Shown one piece after another: positions 31,760 to 33,422 of a DNA stretch of 33,422 nt. A program made the position numbers and the translations under genes. This DNA is from an uncultured Alphaproteobacteria bacterium (GTDB taxonomy: Bacteria > Pseudomonadota > Alphaproteobacteria > RF32 > CAG-239). The notes below the pieces were generated by a model. The model did not search any database. It saw nothing but the letters and a program-made list of their open reading frames with translations, and had not been told where the DNA came from. Location of the stretch: assembly GCA_947588275.1 (NCBI GenBank), contig CANPYJ010000019.1, forward strand, positions 1-33,422. Reading direction: 5' to 3'. How positions within the stretch are numbered: position 1 is the first letter of the stretch; every line of letters starts with the position of its first letter.

Positions 31760-32602
31760 CTAAAATTTTCCGGTAGTCAGAAACTTAACGACGGAATTCA
31801 AAACTTGAAAAGTGTCAAATATATTTAAGCGGCAGGAAGATATTTCAATCGCGTCCGTGGCTTTTTCAAACTTGCGCTCCGATTCGGCGTCAACGGCCGC
31901 TCCGTTAGGGGCAAATATTTTTTGCCAAATGCTTTTAAAGATGCAACGGCGCAAAATTATGCCGGTTTCGATTCGCTTAGGCAGCGGCCGCAATTTTTCA
32001 ATCTGCTGCGGCTCAAGCTCTGCGGCCAATGGCCCCAAAACAAAGGCCATAAGCTTGTTTTTGCTCAAGCGCGTCAAAAGCGAGCTGCCGTGATTAAGCG
32101 GACAAACTTCGACAATGCGGCCGATTTTAAGCTTTTTTTGCCATGGTGCGTCCTGCATAAAGAGCTTTTTCAAAAAAACGTTTCCGACTCCGCTGGTAAC
32201 AAACGATACTTCGCTGACGTCTTCCATATTGTTCAAAAAGAACGTCAATTGGCGGACATGGGCGTCAAGGCCTTTCTGCATGGTTGGACAGTTAACTGCG
32301 GCGGCCGAAAAGTTGTGTTTGATAAGCACCCGCCACAGAGGCTTAAAGATGTTTTTGGATTGACCAAACCCCGGAAGCATAATAACCATAGGCCCTCGCT
32401 GGCGCGGCAGTTCAAAGACTTCTATAAAACGGATAAATGCTTGCCGACATTCTTCAAAACTTCCCTCAAAGCGACAAATGTCCCAGTTGTCAAGCAGACG
32501 ATATTTTTTGGAGGTGGTATTGCGCTGGATGCGCCATTTTTGATAATAGAAAACATCTTCCCAAAAATGTCCGCCGCCAAAAGTATAAAATCCGTCAAGC
32601 AT
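31760..32602 (-). CDS. Alpha/beta-hydrolase-like protein
   Basis: A 280-aa cytoplasmic-looking protein with no signal peptide. The stretch PMVIMLPGFGQSKNIFKPLWRVLIKHNFSAAAVN resembles the first strand, oxyanion-loop and helix of alpha/beta hydrolases (usual form: hxxPGxxxs...W..l...Gy.v..). The later VSFVTSGVGN corresponds to the nucleophile elbow, but the classical GxSxG is degraded: the first Gly is Val-Thr and Ser is followed by Gly-Val-Gly. It may be a divergent esterase/lipase or a non-catalytic fold member. GGAG lies 7 nt before the ATG. It is the middle gene of the - strand cluster. Confidence 0.65.
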   Translation of the reverse strand: MLDGFYTFGGGHFWEDVFYYQKWRIQRNTTSKKYRLLDNWDICRFEGSFEECRQAFIRFIEVFELPRQRGPMVIMLPGFGQSKNIFKPLWRVLIKHNFSAAAVNCPTMQKGLDAHVRQLTFFLNNMEDVSEVSFVTSGVGNVFLKKLFMQDAPWQKKLKIGRIVEVCPLNHGSSLLTRLSKNKLMAFVLGPLAAELEPQQIEKLRPLPKRIETGIILRRCIFKSIWQKIFAPNGAAVDAESERKFEKATDAIEISSCRLNIFDTFQVLNSVVKFLTTGKF

Positions 32603-32611
32603 TTCGACTCC

Positions 32612-33043
32612 TTAAATCTTGCCGACGCCGTTGGTGTTTGGAATGGCGGTGATGGTCACGCGTGCGTTGTCGCCGTTGTCCATTTCAATCAAAATTTGCA
32701 CGGCACGGTGATCGCGAATGTAGGTCATATGGCTGATCTTGGCGCGAACTACGGCCACTTCAATCCACTTCAGCTTGGGCATCTCCGAAACATAAAAATC
32801 AAAAACATTGCTGGGATTATACGGAGTGGTATAAACCAGACTGCCGATCCAGTTTTCGCCGCTGCCGAGAGCCTTGGTTTCATCAAGATCAACCACGGCG
32901 TCATTAGGAAAAGGCACGTCCGGAAAATGTGCGAAAGCCGGCGGAATTGCGCCGCCGTCGACTCCCATGAGACTCGGCCGTTCAGTGGCACAAGCCGAAA
33001 GGACTAAACCTAAAAATAAAACCAAAACTTTGATTTTGAACAT
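32612..33043 (-). CDS. Outer-membrane-type lipoprotein
   Basis: A 143-aa lipoprotein: MFKIKVLVLFLGLVLSAC gives a signal peptide with lipobox LSAC. The mature part starts ATERPS and includes FPDVPFPNDAVVDLDETKALGSGENW, then VFDFYVSEMPKLKWIEVAVVRAKISHMTYIRD, a layout I recognise as a recurring alphaproteobacterial lipoprotein type of unknown function. The start at 33043 is chosen because AAGG lies 8 nt upstream and it gives a proper lipoprotein signal; the open frame extends upstream to 33286 but that part is AT-rich and not gene-like. First gene of the - strand cluster. Confidence 0.75.
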   Translation of the reverse strand: MFKIKVLVLFLGLVLSACATERPSLMGVDGGAIPPAFAHFPDVPFPNDAVVDLDETKALGSGENWIGSLVYTTPYNPSNVFDFYVSEMPKLKWIEVAVVRAKISHMTYIRDHRAVQILIEMDNGDNARVTITAIPNTNGVGKI

Positions 33044-33422
33044 TTTTATTACCTTGTCAATAAGTGATTCTAATGCTATTTTATCTGAGTATAGTCGGTG
33101 AAAGTTAATAAAAAGAAAACGACCGGCCTTTTCAGCGCGGAATTCAACGCAAAAAAGCTTATAAAAAAACGTCATATTTTCAATATATTGCATAAAAAGG
33201 TTAAAAAAATTAAAATTTTTTGCGATTTTTCGGTTGACAAGAACGGAATAAAATTTTATAAACCCACTAACCAAAGCGAATAGCATGGTTGTTATAATAC
33301 AGAGTAGATAGGGGAGAGGATACGCAGGCGGAATATGCTGAAGAAAAAAGTATAAGAAGTCTGAGTATGAATAAAGGATCCAAGGAAAAAAAATTCTTTA
33401 TGAGTAATTAGGCTAGGATTAG
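33044..33422. other. Intergenic region between divergent transcription units
   Basis: AT-rich, non-coding stretch upstream of the - strand lipoprotein gene. It contains TATACT and TAAAAT boxes on the - strand near 33080-33095 that could serve that gene, without a convincing -35 box. It also carries the strong rightward promoter at 33234-33262. Only tiny open frames (6-14 codons) occur from 33300 to the end, so the window probably ends in a leader or a small RNA. Confidence 0.5.
33234..33262 (+). promoter_or_regulatory. Strong sigma70-type promoter, rightward
   Basis: TTGACA (33234-33239) and TATAAA (33257-33262) are separated by exactly 17 bp. A second box, TGTTATAAT (33289-33297), is an extended -10 just downstream. 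Together they would drive transcription rightward from about 33269 or 33304 into sequence beyond the window. Confidence 0.55.

Noticed and set aside
33044..33286. N-terminal extension of the - strand lipoprotein gene
   Set aside because: The frame is open but AT-rich with a poor composition, and would place the lipoprotein signal in the middle of the protein. The internal ATG at 33043 has a ribosome site and starts the signal peptide.

Overview
The window carries a large conjugation-type (VirB/TrbI class) type IV secretion system (T4SS) on the + strand, from about 850 to 31,576, followed by a short three-gene cluster on the - strand. Base composition is close to even by eye. The mix of genes (VirB2/B3/B4/B8/B9/B10/B11 homologues, two VirB8 paralogues, a VirB9 ending in a SPOR-like domain) fits a Gram-negative alphaproteobacterium, probably an uncultured host-associated lineage. 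The taxonomic guess is inference; there is no rRNA or other marker gene here.

Layout. Positions 1-645 hold three near-identical 177-bp tandem units plus a truncated fourth, each containing a 132-bp element with inverted ends (TCATTGCGAG / CTCGCAATGA). A diverged copy lies at 2184-2307, so two pilin-like genes sit between copies of the element. Three genes (852-5675) encode VirB2-like pilin domains in very different contexts: a plain 113-aa pilin, a 226-aa protein with two Cys-rich modules, and a 1073-aa coiled-coil protein with the pilin hairpin embedded near residues 677-745. VirB3 and VirB4 overlap at 5930-8639. Six genes for exported, mostly helical, Ala/Lys-rich proteins follow (8720-18859). 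They occupy the place where VirB5/VirB6 would be expected, and several share modules, so they look like an expanded and rearranged paralogous family. Next come VirB8-I, a small VirB7-like lipoprotein, VirB8-II and VirB9 with a C-terminal SPOR-like domain (18877-22440).

The most striking part is 22450-30593. Two adjacent giant genes both carry dozens of 17-residue repeats (xxDGTVVDxxGNVIGxV). The first has a single inner-membrane helix and a choice-of-anchor-D-like beta domain. The second has a signal peptide and a C-terminal VirB10/TrbI domain. Together they look like a VirB10/DotG-type scaffold divided into an inner-membrane half and an outer-membrane half. VirB11 closes the operon (30608-31576). 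No VirB6, VirD4/coupling protein or VirB1 is visible in the window.

The - strand cluster (31569-33043) reads as lipoprotein, alpha/beta-hydrolase-like protein and a 58-aa two-helix membrane protein, with no obvious link to secretion. At the right edge, a strong sigma70-type promoter points rightward out of the window.

Proposed working model (inference): VirB4 and VirB11 power assembly. The VirB2 variants and the secreted coiled-coil proteins build an elaborate pilus or surface structure. VirB7/B9 and the C-terminal domain of the split VirB10 form the outer-membrane core, anchored to peptidoglycan by SPOR. The repeat regions span or decorate the periplasm.
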